DNA of 64,000 nt from Schlegelella_A sp038318385. GTDB taxonomy: Bacteria > Pseudomonadota > Gammaproteobacteria > Burkholderiales > Burkholderiaceae_C. The stretch's first letter is position 1. Every line of letters begins with the position of its first letter. The notes under the pieces are model-generated. The model was not told the DNA's origin. It did no database searches and saw only the letters and a program-made list of their open reading frames with translations. Location of the stretch: contig JBBQCD010000017.1 in assembly GCA_038318385.1 (NCBI GenBank), positions 1 to 64,000 on the forward strand. Direction: 5' to 3'. The position numbers were made by a program, and so were the translations under genes. Below, in pieces: positions 21,511 through 30,500 of this stretch.

Positions 21511-21969
21511 ATGTACTCGCGCATCCTCGTGCCGGTCGACGGCAGTCCCCCCGCCGAGCTCGGCCTGCTCGAAGCAATCGGTCTCGCGGCCCGGCTCGGC
21601 TCGAAGCTCCATCTTCTGAACGTCGTCGATGCCCGGCTGCTCTTCGTGGAGGTCTCGGCGTACGTGGCGCCCGACCGGCTTCTCGACGATTGGCGGGCTG
21701 CCGGTCAGCGCCTCGTCGACGCGGCCGTGGCGCAAGCCGGTGCCAAGGGCGTGGTCGCAGACGGCGTGGTGCGCTGCGATCCCGGGATGCGGGTCTGCGA
21801 CGTGATCCTCGAGGAGGCGCGCCAATCGGCTGCCGAGCTGATCGTGATGGGCACGCACGGCCGACACGGGCTGAGCCGCCTGGCGCTGGGCAGCGATGCC
21901 GAACTGGTCCTGCGCGAAAGCGCCGTGCCGGTCCTTCTGGTGCGTCAGCAGGTCGTCTCAGGCGGCTGA
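21511..21969 (+). CDS. Universal stress protein (UspA family), copy 2
   Basis: This 152-residue Usp starts MYSRILVPVDGSPPAELGLL and has the ATP-binding signature GTHGRHGLSRLALGS. The first 30 residues are very similar to copy 1, so the two are probably paralogues from a duplication. The longer frame start at 21487 adds eight atypical residues and is not preferred. A TTGAT-type site lies upstream. Confidence 0.95.
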   Translation: MYSRILVPVDGSPPAELGLLEAIGLAARLGSKLHLLNVVDARLLFVEVSAYVAPDRLLDDWRAAGQRLVDAAVAQAGAKGVVADGVVRCDPGMRVCDVILEEARQSAAELIVMGTHGRHGLSRLALGSDAELVLRESAVPVLLVRQQVVSGG

Positions 21970-21998
21970 AGCGAGACCTCCGAACGTCTCGCCAGACC

Positions 21999-22598
21999 CT
22001 AGTAGCGCAGCGCGGCAGCGGCGCTTCCGAAGCCGATCGGCGCCGGCACCGCGTTGACGATGCGCGTGAACAGCGCGCGGTAGTCGGTTTCCGGCTCGTG
22101 CCCCGTCAACGGGTCGCGATTGGTGGCGAATTCGCTGTCGAGATCGGCCCAGTCCTGCTCGGTGAGCACCCGTTCGGCGAGCGGCAGGATCTCCTTCTCC
22201 TCGATGCGCATGTGGGCGAGGTAGAAATCGACATAGGTCTCGGCCGCCTTCTCGAACGCTGTGCGGCGCGATTCTCCGAGCATCTCGAAACCCAGCAGCG
22301 CGTGCTCGAGCTCGCGGATGTAGTGCTCGCCGCGGGCGTGCTCGGCGTCGAGGCGATCGAGGATGTCGCGCGCGAGCGGGGAGCGCGCCCGTAGCTTCGG
22401 GAACAGCAGCATCGATTCCTTCGGATGGTGCCGCTTTTCCGGGAACTCGTCGACATAGAACAGCATCGCCCGCAACGCGCCGAAGTCGGGCAGGGTGCCG
22501 TGCGCGCGGTTCTGCCCCAGCAGCAGCAGGATCGAGCGCAGCATCGCGGAAAGGGCCGAGTGTTCCTCGCGGATGACTCGCAGGGTCAGGTGTGACAT
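21999..22598 (-). CDS. Hemerythrin HHE-domain protein
   Basis: This 199-residue helical protein has the HHE metal-binding pattern: IREEHSALSAML, KRHHPKESMLLFPKL, EHARGEHYIRELEHAL and YLAHMRIEEKEILPLAE. These provide the His/Glu ligands of a di-iron site. HHE proteins bind oxygen or nitric oxide or help repair iron centres (YtfE-like). The start MSHLTLRVIREEH at 22598 fits the family. TTGTCgcagATCAA lies 53 bp upstream. The co-directional nar operon upstream suggests a role in nitrosative or oxygen stress during nitrate respiration. Confidence 0.93.
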   Translation of the reverse strand: MSHLTLRVIREEHSALSAMLRSILLLLGQNRAHGTLPDFGALRAMLFYVDEFPEKRHHPKESMLLFPKLRARSPLARDILDRLDAEHARGEHYIRELEHALLGFEMLGESRRTAFEKAAETYVDFYLAHMRIEEKEILPLAERVLTEQDWADLDSEFATNRDPLTGHEPETDYRALFTRIVNAVPAPIGFGSAAAALRY

Positions 22599-22650
22599 GG
22601 CTCGTGCTCCAGAGATGGAACGAGCGTCGCACTCCGACACCGCCCCCGGC

Positions 22651-22664
22651 TTGTCGCAGATCAA
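22651..22664 (-). promoter_or_regulatory. Fnr/Anr-type site upstream of the hemerythrin gene
   Basis: Read on the minus strand it is TTGATctgcGACAA, with a full left half-site and one mismatch on the right. It ends 53 bp before the hemerythrin start codon, a typical activator distance. No convincing -10 hexamer is visible. Confidence 0.6.
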
Positions 22665-22744
22665 GTCGCCTGGTGGATGCGACGTCGGTGACGACATTCA
22701 TCGCGGCGGCCGCAGCGGACTTCAAGCCCATGCGGGACGCCGGC

Positions 22745-23152
22745 TCAACCGAAGGTCAGCGGCGCGCCAGTCGCGTCGAGCGCGAGAAGGTCGTGCAGGG
22801 TTCCGCCGCGTATGCGCTCGACCAGCGCTTGCAGCGCCTCTTCGACCTGGGATTCGACCGGCGGACGGCCGTTTCGGCCGGCCAGGCCGGCCGCGAAAAC
22901 CACGTCCCAGGGGGGGCCGGCACTGCGCGATTCCGCGACCAGTGCGTCGAAGTCGGCCAGCTCGCCCGGCGCCTTGTCGACGCACATCAGCGGGGTCAGC
23001 GTGCCGCCGCTGCCGGTCGCATGCCGGCTGCGCTGCTCCGGTGTCGCATCGTCGGGAAGCCCTGCGCTGGCGAAGACGAACAGCAGGCGCTGCGGCTCGG
23101 GCTGCGTCGCTGCCGCGCGCAGCAACTGGTCGAAGTAAGTGGGCATGTCCAT
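22745..23152 (-). CDS. Conserved small protein of unknown function (often labelled 'ribonucleotide reductase subunit alpha')
   Basis: This protein of about 135 residues begins MDMPTYFDQLLRAAATQPEP and contains QRLLFVFASAGLPDD, GTLTPLMCVDKAP, a WDVVFAAGLAGRNGRPP segment and a final LTFG. The pattern is familiar from beta-proteobacterial genomes, where homologues are often named after ribonucleotide reductase. It has none of the reductase motifs and is far too short, so I do not accept that name. The start may also be the ATG at 23146. It follows sirB2 with a short gap, at the tail of the nar gene group. Confidence 0.7.
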   Translation of the reverse strand: MDMPTYFDQLLRAAATQPEPQRLLFVFASAGLPDDATPEQRSRHATGSGGTLTPLMCVDKAPGELADFDALVAESRSAGPPWDVVFAAGLAGRNGRPPVESQVEEALQALVERIRGGTLHDLLALDATGAPLTFG

Positions 23153-23168
23153 GCCCCGAGCGTGGCCG

Positions 23169-23585
23169 CTAACCCGCTTGCCGGGCTTGCGCCACGTCAA
23201 GGAGCGCGAACGGCCCGAGGGGGCTCTTCGTGATCGCGACGGCGACGATCCAGCCGAAGGTGGCCAGCGCCGCGACCCAGGCGACCGCGCGCACCTTGGC
23301 CGGTCGTCCGGGCCGCAATGCCACGACGCCGAGGCCGATGTAGAGCAGCAGCCCGACGATCTTGGCCGTCAGCCACGGCGCATTGCCGGGCGCGAGCCGC
23401 AAGGTCCAGGCCAGCAGCAGGGCGGAGCCGAGCAGCACCGTGTCGACCACGTGCGGCAGTGTCCCGGCCAGACGCCCACGGACCCATGCGGCGCCGAGCA
23501 GCCCGGCCAGGCCGCGCGCGAAGAAGCCGGCTCCCGAGAGCATCACGGCGCCCTGGTGGATCGCCTTGACGAGGGCGTAGTCCAT
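23169..23585 (-). CDS. SirB2-family membrane protein
   Basis: This 138-residue protein has about four membrane helices and the SirB2 family features: an N-terminal KAIHQGAVMLSGAGFFARG, then LPHVVDTVLLGSALLLAW, a central WLTAKIVGLLLYIGLGVVAL and a last helix containing WVAALATFGWIVAVAIT. SirB2 genes often sit in respiratory or cytochrome neighbourhoods, but no activity is established. GAGGA overlapping the stop of the preceding small frame is its likely ribosome-binding site, which argues for co-translation. Confidence 0.9.
   Translation of the reverse strand: MDYALVKAIHQGAVMLSGAGFFARGLAGLLGAAWVRGRLAGTLPHVVDTVLLGSALLLAWTLRLAPGNAPWLTAKIVGLLLYIGLGVVALRPGRPAKVRAVAWVAALATFGWIVAVAITKSPLGPFALLDVAQARQAG
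23187..23200. promoter_or_regulatory. Degenerate Fnr-like dyad upstream of the small conserved gene
   Basis: TTGCGccacGTCAA keeps one good half-site. It lies within the end of sirB2 and only 35 bp before the next start codon, too close for a normal leader in class II geometry. The evidence is weak. Confidence 0.25.
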
Positions 23586-23597
23586 CGATCGCGATCC

Positions 23598-23765
23598 TCA
23601 CCCGCGGCGCCCGCACGGCCGGGACGAGCACGGCCGCGCGCGTCGAGGCCGGATCGGCCGGCGGCACGACGACGCGCACCGCGGGCGAAAGCGCCACGGC
23701 GCGAACCCGGACGGTGCCGCGGACGGACGATGCGGCCCCTCGATCTTGATGGAGCGCACGGCCAT
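23598..23765 (-). CDS. Possible small protein between the PPIase and sirB2
   Basis: An open frame of 55 codons starts MAVRSIKIEGPHRPSAAPSG, with AAGG upstream of the ATG. Its TGA forms part of the sirB2 ribosome-binding site, so it fills the gap exactly. The C-terminal half is Arg/Cys/Pro-rich and low in hydrophobic residues. A second frame over the same bases (VRGTVRVRAVALSPAVRVVV) looks at least as protein-like, so a frameshift or chance frame cannot be excluded. Confidence 0.3.
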   Translation of the reverse strand: MAVRSIKIEGPHRPSAAPSGFAPWRFRPRCASSCRRPIRPRRARPCSSRPCGRRG

Positions 23766-23785
23766 CGAAGCGGCCTTCGTCATCG

Positions 23786-24592
23786 TCACTGCACGAGCGG
23801 GGTGGCGGCGGCGTCGAGGTCGACGCCGTCGAGCGCAGCCTCTCCGGCGAGCACCTGCAGGTACTGGCGCAGAGCCGCGACGTAGGCCTGCTGGCGCAGG
23901 GTCGCCTCGACCGCACCGCGCACCGCCTCGAACGGTTGCTGCGTGCCCGCTTCGCGCTCCAGCACCTCGACCACGTGCAGGCCGAAGCGGCTGTGCACCA
24001 GCCGCGGCAGCACGCCGACCTCCTTGTTGCCGAAGATTTCGCGGGTGAACTCCGGCGCGCAGTCGGCCGTACCGAGCCAGCCCAGATCGCCGCCGGCGGC
24101 GCCGCTCGGGCAGTTCGAGAGCTTGCCGGCCAGCGTCGCGAAATCGGGCGAGGCGCTGCCGTCGAAGCAGCGTGCGTCCAGCATCGCCATCTCGGCACGC
24201 TTGCGCAACGCCACGACGTCGACGCCTGGCGTGACCGCGAACAGGATATGGCGGACGCGAACGCGCTCGCCGGTGCGATAGGCCGGTTCGTGAGCGGCGT
24301 AGTGGCGCCGGCACGCTGCCTCGGACGGGTCCGGCAGCGCGATCGATTGCTCGAGCAACGCTTCGATCGCCGCGGTGGCCGCTTCACTGGTCGTTCCATC
24401 GACCGCGCAGGCATCGGTCGGGTCGAGCAAACCGGCGCGCTGCGCAGCCTGGCGCAGCAGCTCGGTACAAGCGCGCTGGCGCAGCTCTTCGGACGCGAGC
24501 GTTTCATGCGCCGCGTGGAGTACGACACCGTTGACGAGGGCCGGGCCTTCGGCCCGGCCCGCCTGGCTGAAATCGACGCTCTCGACTCGCAT
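23786..24592 (-). CDS. Peptidyl-prolyl cis-trans isomerase of parvulin (PpiC) type, nar-operon member
   Basis: This 268-residue protein has a helical N-terminal part (LRQRACTELLRQAAQRAG) and a parvulin domain (about residues 115-220) containing RVRHILFAVTPG, GAAGGDLGWLGTADCAPEF and HSRFGLHVVEVLERE. It has no signal peptide, so it probably acts in the cytoplasm, unlike SurA or PpiD. Position directly after narI, with AAGGAG at the end of narI serving as its ribosome-binding site, suggests that it helps fold or assemble nitrate reductase; NifM-type PPIases play a comparable part for nitrogenase. Confidence 0.9.
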   Translation of the reverse strand: MRVESVDFSQAGRAEGPALVNGVVLHAAHETLASEELRQRACTELLRQAAQRAGLLDPTDACAVDGTTSEAATAAIEALLEQSIALPDPSEAACRRHYAAHEPAYRTGERVRVRHILFAVTPGVDVVALRKRAEMAMLDARCFDGSASPDFATLAGKLSNCPSGAAGGDLGWLGTADCAPEFTREIFGNKEVGVLPRLVHSRFGLHVVEVLEREAGTQQPFEAVRGAVEATLRQQAYVAALRQYLQVLAGEAALDGVDLDAAATPLVQ

Positions 24593-24602
24593 CACGACTC
24601 CT

Positions 24603-25337
24603 TCAGGTGCCCGCGCCGGGGCGGGGCGGCAGGTTCTGTCCGACCGGCACGTTCAGGCGCCGGCTGCGCACCACCTGGTACGGGCGAAACAGGTAGGCGA
24701 CGGACGCGAAGCCGCTCCACACGTGGACCAGCCGGCTGAACGGGAACAACAGGAAGATCGTCATCCCCAGCACGAGGTGGAACAGGTACGGCCAGGGCAG
24801 TCCGGCGAGCGCTTCCGCATCGACCGTGCGCAGCGTCAGGATGCGCTGGGCCCAGTCGGCGAGGATCAGCATCACCCTGCCGTCGGAGTGTGCCCACGAG
24901 TACGGCAGCGTGATCAGTCCGACGACCAGCTGCACCCACAGGATCACCAGGATCGCGATGTCGGTGCGGTGGCTGGTCCGGCGGATGCGCGGATCGAAGA
25001 CGCGGCGCCAGATCAGCATCGACAGGCCGATGAAGCACAGCAGGCCGAAGACTCCGCCCGACCAGATCGCGAGCTGCTGCTTGACCGAGGCTTCCATGAA
25101 GTGCGCATAGAACGCGTGCGGCGTCAGCAGGCCCACGAGGTGGCCGAAGAAGAGGAACAGGATGCCGACGTGGAACAGGTTGCTGCCCCAGCGCAGCAGC
25201 CCGCCGCGCAGCAGCTGCGACGAGTCGCTCTTCCACGTGTACTGGTCGCGGTCGAAGCGGATCAGGCTGCCGAGCAGGAAGACCGTGAGGCAGATGTACG
25301 GGTAGACCCCGAAGACAAATCCGTGCACGGTGGTCAT
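24603..25337 (-). CDS. narI: Respiratory nitrate reductase gamma subunit NarI
   Basis: This 244-residue membrane cytochrome b subunit carries electrons from quinol to NarH. It has five hydrophobic helices. The N-terminus is MTTVHGFVFGVYPYICLTVF; LFHVGILFLFFGHLVGLLTP and YLFHLVLGMTIFLLFPFSRL supply haem-ligand histidines, and VHVWSG follows. Its ATG overlaps the narJ stop (ATGA), so the subunits are translationally coupled. Confidence 0.97.
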   Translation of the reverse strand: MTTVHGFVFGVYPYICLTVFLLGSLIRFDRDQYTWKSDSSQLLRGGLLRWGSNLFHVGILFLFFGHLVGLLTPHAFYAHFMEASVKQQLAIWSGGVFGLLCFIGLSMLIWRRVFDPRIRRTSHRTDIAILVILWVQLVVGLITLPYSWAHSDGRVMLILADWAQRILTLRTVDAEALAGLPWPYLFHLVLGMTIFLLFPFSRLVHVWSGFASVAYLFRPYQVVRSRRLNVPVGQNLPPRPGAGT

Positions 25338-26029
25338 GCGCGTACTCCTTCGGCCGGAGGGTCCTTGCGGACGATGCGGATCGGTTGCGGCTGCTCCGGC
25401 CGCGCCTGGCCCTTCGACGAGCAGCCGTCGAAGACGACCGGCTCGGCCCAGGCGCTGTCGATCGGTTCTTCGGCCGCGATCGTCACCGCCTGGGGCTTCT
25501 CCCCGGCCAGCTCGAGCAGGGCGCCGAGCACGGCGGCGTAGGCGCTCCCGCGCTGCTGCAGCGCCTGGAACAAGGCATTGAAGATGTGTGCCATCTCGCC
25601 GAGGAAGGCGCGGGCCTCGCGTGGCGGCTGCGTCGACGCGTACTCGAGCACCACCGGCAGGAAGTCGGGCAGTTCGTCGGGGCCGAGGTACAGGCCCGCC
25701 GCCTCGTAGGTCTGCGCCAGGTCGATCATCGCCGGCCCGCGGTCGCGCGAGTCGCCGTGGACGTGCTCGAAGAGGTGCAACGACGTGCTGCGGCCGCGGT
25801 CGAAGAGCTCGACATAGTCGCTCTCGACCTCGAGCGTTGCATTGCGTTGCAGCGTGCCGATCAGCGCGTCGAGTTCGCCCAGGCGCGACTTCGACAGCGC
25901 GCGCTCGGCGTGCAGCGCGTCGCGCATCTCGGCGAGGCGGTCACGCAGAATGGCATCGGGGTAGCCGAGCAGCCGCGCCAGCACGCGCAGGCTCTTCGTC
26001 GGGACCGGTGGTGAATCGAAGAGTGCCAT
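25334..26029 (-). CDS. narJ: Nitrate reductase molybdenum cofactor assembly chaperone NarJ
   Basis: This 231-residue cytosolic chaperone is needed for cofactor insertion into NarG and for NarGH maturation. Family features are SLRVLARLLGYPDAILRDRL, LEVESDYVELFDRGRSTSLH, FEHVHGDSRDRG and ELPDFLPVVLEYAS. The C-terminus carries an extended Pro/Gly-rich tail. It starts 3 bp after the narH stop and overlaps narI. Confidence 0.97.
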   Translation of the reverse strand: MALFDSPPVPTKSLRVLARLLGYPDAILRDRLAEMRDALHAERALSKSRLGELDALIGTLQRNATLEVESDYVELFDRGRSTSLHLFEHVHGDSRDRGPAMIDLAQTYEAAGLYLGPDELPDFLPVVLEYASTQPPREARAFLGEMAHIFNALFQALQQRGSAYAAVLGALLELAGEKPQAVTIAAEEPIDSAWAEPVVFDGCSSKGQARPEQPQPIRIVRKDPPAEGVRA

Positions 26030-26032
26030 GGC

Positions 26033-27556
26033 TCAGACCTCCGCCTGGATGGGGATCGTGCGCTTGCGGTTGCCACCGAACAGGCTCACGTCGGTCGAGC
26101 CGTCGGAACAGCCATTGCCGAACGTGAAGCCGCAGCCGCCGCGCACATCGAAGGTGTTCTCGGCATATTCGCGGTGACTGCTCGGGATGACGAAGCGGTC
26201 CTCGTAGTTGGCGATCGCCATCACGTGGTACATGTCCTCGACCGTGGCCTGGCTGATGCCGACCTGCTGCAGCGCGGCGAGGTTGATGCGCCCGTCGACG
26301 TGCTTCTCACGCTGGTAGGCGCGCATGGCGAGCATCCGTTCGAGGGCGCGCACCACCGGCGCGGTGTCGCCGGCGGTCAGCAGGTTGGCCAGGTACTTGA
26401 CCGGGATGCGCAGCTGGTTGACGTCGGGGATTTCGCCGTTGGTGCCGACGTGCCCGGCGTTCGCCGCGGCCGTGATCGGCGAGAGCGGCGGGACGTACCA
26501 CACCATCGGGAGCGTGCGGTATTCCGGGTGCAGCGGCAGCGCGACCTTCCATTCGACCGCCATCTTGTAGACCGGGCTCTTGCGCGCGGCGTCCATCCAG
26601 GCGTCGGGGATGTGGTCCAGGCGGGCCTGCGCGATCACTTTCGGGTCGTTCGGGTCGAGGAAGATGTCGAGCTGCGCCTGGTACAGGTCGCGGTCGTGCT
26701 CGACACTCGCCGCCTGCTGGATGCGGTCGGCGTCGTACAGCAGCACGCCGAGGTAGCGGATGCGGCCGACGCAGGTCTCGCTGCAGACGGTCGGCTGGCC
26801 GGCCTCGATCCGCGGGTAGCAGAACGTGCACGTCTCGGCCTTGCCGCTCTTCCAGTTGTAGTAGATCTTCTTGTACGGGCAGCCGGAGACGCACATGCGC
26901 CAGCCGCGGCACTTGTCCTGGTCGATCAGGACGATGCCGTCCTCCTCGCGCTTGTAGATCGAGCCCGACGGACAGCTCGCCACGCAGGCCGGGTTCAGGC
27001 AGTGCTCGCAGAGCCGCGGCAGGTACATCATGAAGGTGTTCTCGAACTCGCCGTAGATGTCCTTCTGGATGTCGTCGAAGTTCTTGTCCTTGCTGCGCTT
27101 GGCGAACTCGCCGCCGAGGATCTCCTCCCAGTTCGGGCCCCACTCGATCCTCTCCATGCGCTGCCCGGTGATCAGGCTGCGGGGGCGCGCGGTCGGCGTC
27201 GCCTTCATCTCGGGGGCCGATTGCAGGTGGTCGTAGTCGAAGGTGAACGGCTCGTAGTAGTCGTCGATCTGCGGCATGCTGGGATTGGCGAAGATCTTCA
27301 TCAGCAGCTTCCACTTCGCCCCCTGGCGCGGCTCGATCGAGCCGTTGGCCTTGCGGATCCAGCCGCCGTTCCACTTGTCCTGGTTTTCCCATTCCTTCGG
27401 GTAGCCGATGCCGGGCTTGGTCTCGACGTTGTTGAACCAGGCATACTCCATGCCGGGGCGGCTGGTCCAGACGTTCTTGCAGGTGACGGAACAGGTGTGG
27501 CAGCCGATGCACTTGTCGAGGTTCAGCACCATGCCGATCTGGGCGCGGATCTTCAT
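26033..27556 (-). CDS. narH: Respiratory nitrate reductase beta subunit NarH
   Basis: This 507-residue iron-sulfur subunit carries one [3Fe-4S] and three [4Fe-4S] clusters linking NarI to NarG. The Cys clusters are CIGCHTCSVTC (residues 16-26), CEHCLNPACVASCP, CRGWRMCVSGCPYKK (Trp in place of one Cys, the [3Fe-4S] mark of NarH) and CTFCYPRIEAGQ...CSETC. The start MKIRAQIGMVLNLDKC at 27556 overlaps the narG stop (ATGA). A far longer frame reading back into narG is a composition artefact. It appears fully intact. Confidence 0.98.
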   Translation of the reverse strand: MKIRAQIGMVLNLDKCIGCHTCSVTCKNVWTSRPGMEYAWFNNVETKPGIGYPKEWENQDKWNGGWIRKANGSIEPRQGAKWKLLMKIFANPSMPQIDDYYEPFTFDYDHLQSAPEMKATPTARPRSLITGQRMERIEWGPNWEEILGGEFAKRSKDKNFDDIQKDIYGEFENTFMMYLPRLCEHCLNPACVASCPSGSIYKREEDGIVLIDQDKCRGWRMCVSGCPYKKIYYNWKSGKAETCTFCYPRIEAGQPTVCSETCVGRIRYLGVLLYDADRIQQAASVEHDRDLYQAQLDIFLDPNDPKVIAQARLDHIPDAWMDAARKSPVYKMAVEWKVALPLHPEYRTLPMVWYVPPLSPITAAANAGHVGTNGEIPDVNQLRIPVKYLANLLTAGDTAPVVRALERMLAMRAYQREKHVDGRINLAALQQVGISQATVEDMYHVMAIANYEDRFVIPSSHREYAENTFDVRGGCGFTFGNGCSDGSTDVSLFGGNRKRTIPIQAEV

Positions 27557-30500
27557 GCGGCTTCTCCGAGTTTCTGCACGTCTGCGGCGCGTTCGTCGCC
27601 GCGCGGCGTGTCGAGCCAGTCGACCTTGTCCATCCTGCGGACGACGACGAACTCGTCGCGGTTCGTGCCGATGGTCCCGTAGTAGTTGAAGCCGTACGAC
27701 AGCTGGGCGTAGCCGCCGATCATGTGCGTGGGCTTGAGCACGATGCGCGTCACCGAGTTGTGGATGCCGCCGCGCTGGCCGGTGATCTCCGATCCCGGCG
27801 TGTTCACGATCTTCTCCTGGGCGTGGTACATCATCGCCATGCCGGGCTTGATGCGCTGGCTGACGACCGCACGGGCCGCGATCGCGCCGTTGACGTTGTA
27901 GAGCTCGATCCAGTCGTTGTCCTCGACGCCGATCACCTTGGCGTCGTCCTCGCTGAGCCAGACGATCGGGCCGCCGCGGCTCAGCGTGAGCATCAGCAGG
28001 TTGTCGGTGTAGGTCGAGTGGATGCCCCACTTCTGGTGCGGCGTGATGAAGTTCAGCAGCAGCTCGGTGTTGCCGTTGGAGCGGATGCCGTGCACGCCGG
28101 CCGTCGCCTTCAGGTTCACTGGCGGCCGGTAGCTCGCCAGGCTCTCGCCGAACGCGATCATCCACGGGTGGTCCTGGTAGAACTGCTGGCGCCCGGTCAG
28201 GGTGCGCCAGGGGATCAGCTCGTGGACGTTGGTGTAGCCGGCGTTGTACGAGACGGTTTCCGACTCGATGCCGCTCCAGGTCGGCGAGCTGATGATCTTG
28301 CGCGGTTGAGCCTGGATGTCGCGGAAGCGGATCTTCTCGTCTTCGCGATGCAGCGCCAGATGGGTGTGCTCGCGGCCGGTGATCTTCGACAGCGCGGCCC
28401 AGGCCTTCACCGCCACGTGGCCGTTGGTCTCGGGCGCGAGCTGCAGCACCACCTCGCAGGCATCGATGTCGGTGTCGATCCGGGGCATGCCCAGTGTGAC
28501 GCCTTCGTCCTTGACGAGACCGTTCAGCTCGCCGAGCTGGCGCACCTCGGTTTCGGTGTTCCAGGCGATGCCCTTGCCGCCGTTGCCTATTCCGTTCATC
28601 AACGGTCCGACCGCCGTGAATCGCTTGTAGACATTCGGATAGTCGCGCTCGATCACCTGCATCTGCGGTGCGGTCTTGCCGGGCACCAACTCGCACTCGC
28701 CGCGCTTTCAGTCCTTCACGTCGAGCGGTTGCGCAAGCTCGCCGGGCGAGTCGTGCATCATCGGCGTCAGCACCAGCTCGCGTTCGACGCCGAGGTGGCC
28801 GACGCAGACTTCGCTGAACGTCCTGGCGAAGCCCTTGTAGATTTCCCAGTCGCTCTTCGATTGCCACACCGGATCGACCGCGGTCGACAGCGGGTGGATG
28901 AACGGGTGCATGTCGCTGGTGTTCAGGTCGTTCTTCTCGTACCAGGTCGCGGTCGGCAGCACGATGTCGGAGTAGAGGCAGGTCGTGCTCATGCGGAAGT
29001 CGAGCGTCACCAGCAGGTCGAGCTTGCCTTCGGGCGCCTGGTCGTGCCAGGTCACTTCCTGCGGCTTGGCCTCTTCGGCGCCGAGGTCCTTGCCCTGAAC
29101 GCCGTTGCTGGTTCCGAGCAGGTGCTTGAGGAAGTATTCGTGACCCTTGCCCGATGAGCCGATGATGTTGGAGCGCCAGACGAACATGTTGCGCGGCCAG
29201 TTGTCGGGGTGGTCGGGGTCTTCGCAACTCAGGCGCAGCGTGCCGTCCTTCAGGGACCGGACGGCGTAGTCCTTCGCGTCCAGGCCGGCTGCCGCGGCGT
29301 CGCGCACGACCTGCATCGGGTGGGTCTGCAACTGCGGCGCCGACGGCAGCCAGCCCATGCGCTCGGCGCGCACGTTGTAGTCGATCATGCTGCCGCCGTA
29401 GAGCGACTTGTCGGCGAGCGGCGAGAGCACCTCGTCGACACCGATCTTCTCGTAGCGCCACTGGTCGGTGTGGGCGTAGAAGAAGCTGGTCGAGTTCATC
29501 TGCCGCGGTGGGCGGATCCAGTCGAGCGCGAACGCGAGCGCGGTCCAGCCGGTCTGCGGCCGCAGCTTCTCCTGGCCGACGTAGTGGGCCCAGCCGCCGC
29601 CGCTCTTGCCGATGCAGCCGCACATCATCAGCATGTTGATGACGCCGCGGTAGTTCATGTCGCTGTGGTACCAGTGGTTCATGCCGGCGCCGATGATCAC
29701 CATCGAGCGGCCCGCGGTCTTCGCCGCGTTCTCGGCGAACTGGCGAGCGACCGCGATGACCTGGTCGCGCGGCACACCGGTGATCGACTCTTGCCAGGCG
29801 GGTGTGTACGGCGTGTCGTCGTCGAAGCTCGCCGCGGCCAGCTCGCCGGGCAGCCCGCGGGGGATGCCGTACTGCGCGGCCTGCAGGTCGAACACGGTGG
29901 CGACCAGCGCATTGCGCTTCTCGCCTTCCTTGCCGAGCGCGATGCGCTGCACCGGCACCGTGCGCACCAGCACGTCGCCCGGCGCGTTGCCTTGCGCGTT
30001 GTGGGAGAAGTGCTCGTGGACGATGCCGCCGAAGTAGGGAAGGCCGACCTGAGCGGTGTCGGCACTCGGATAGTCGCCTTCGAGCAGCGAGAGCCGCAGC
30101 TTGACCTCGTTGCCGTGGCGCGCCTCCCGCGCTTCGAGATTCCACTGGCCGGCGTCGGCGCGGCCGTCCGGTCCCCAGCGGAAACCGATCGCGCCGTGCG
30201 GCAGCACGACCTTGCCGACCGTGTCGATCGCGACGGTCTTCCACTCGGGGTTGTTGGCCTGGCCGAGATTGCCGTTGAAATCCGACGCACGGACGTAGCG
30301 ATCCGGGACCATCACGCTGCGGCCGTCCTCGAGCGTGTGTTCCTTCAGCATCACCAGCATCGGCAGGTCGGTGTAGCGGCGCGCGTAGTCGTCGAAGTAC
30401 GCCGGGCGCGGACGGTCGGCGCCGCCGAACCAGAACTCCTTCAGGATGACGTGGCCCATCGCCATTGCTAGCGCCGCGTCGGTGCCCTGCTTGGGATGCA

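Noticed and set aside
22745..23152. Naming the small gene as ribonucleotide reductase subunit alpha
   Set aside because: The protein has about 135 residues and no reductase active-site cysteines or ATP-cone. The name is an inherited label without sequence support.
23743..23756. TTGATggagCGCAC as an Fnr-type site
   Set aside because: The right half-site is largely lost and it lies inside a coding-like segment of the operon with no start nearby.
28708..28710. Selenocysteine insertion at the narG TGA
   Set aside because: NarG uses aspartate as the molybdenum ligand and relatives have tryptophan at this place. I see no evidence for a selenocysteine insertion element, so mutation or sequencing error is more likely.
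27557..30244. An extension of the narH frame through narG on the minus strand
   Set aside because: It is only an open frame in high-GC DNA. The narH ATG at 27556 overlaps the narG stop and matches the family start.
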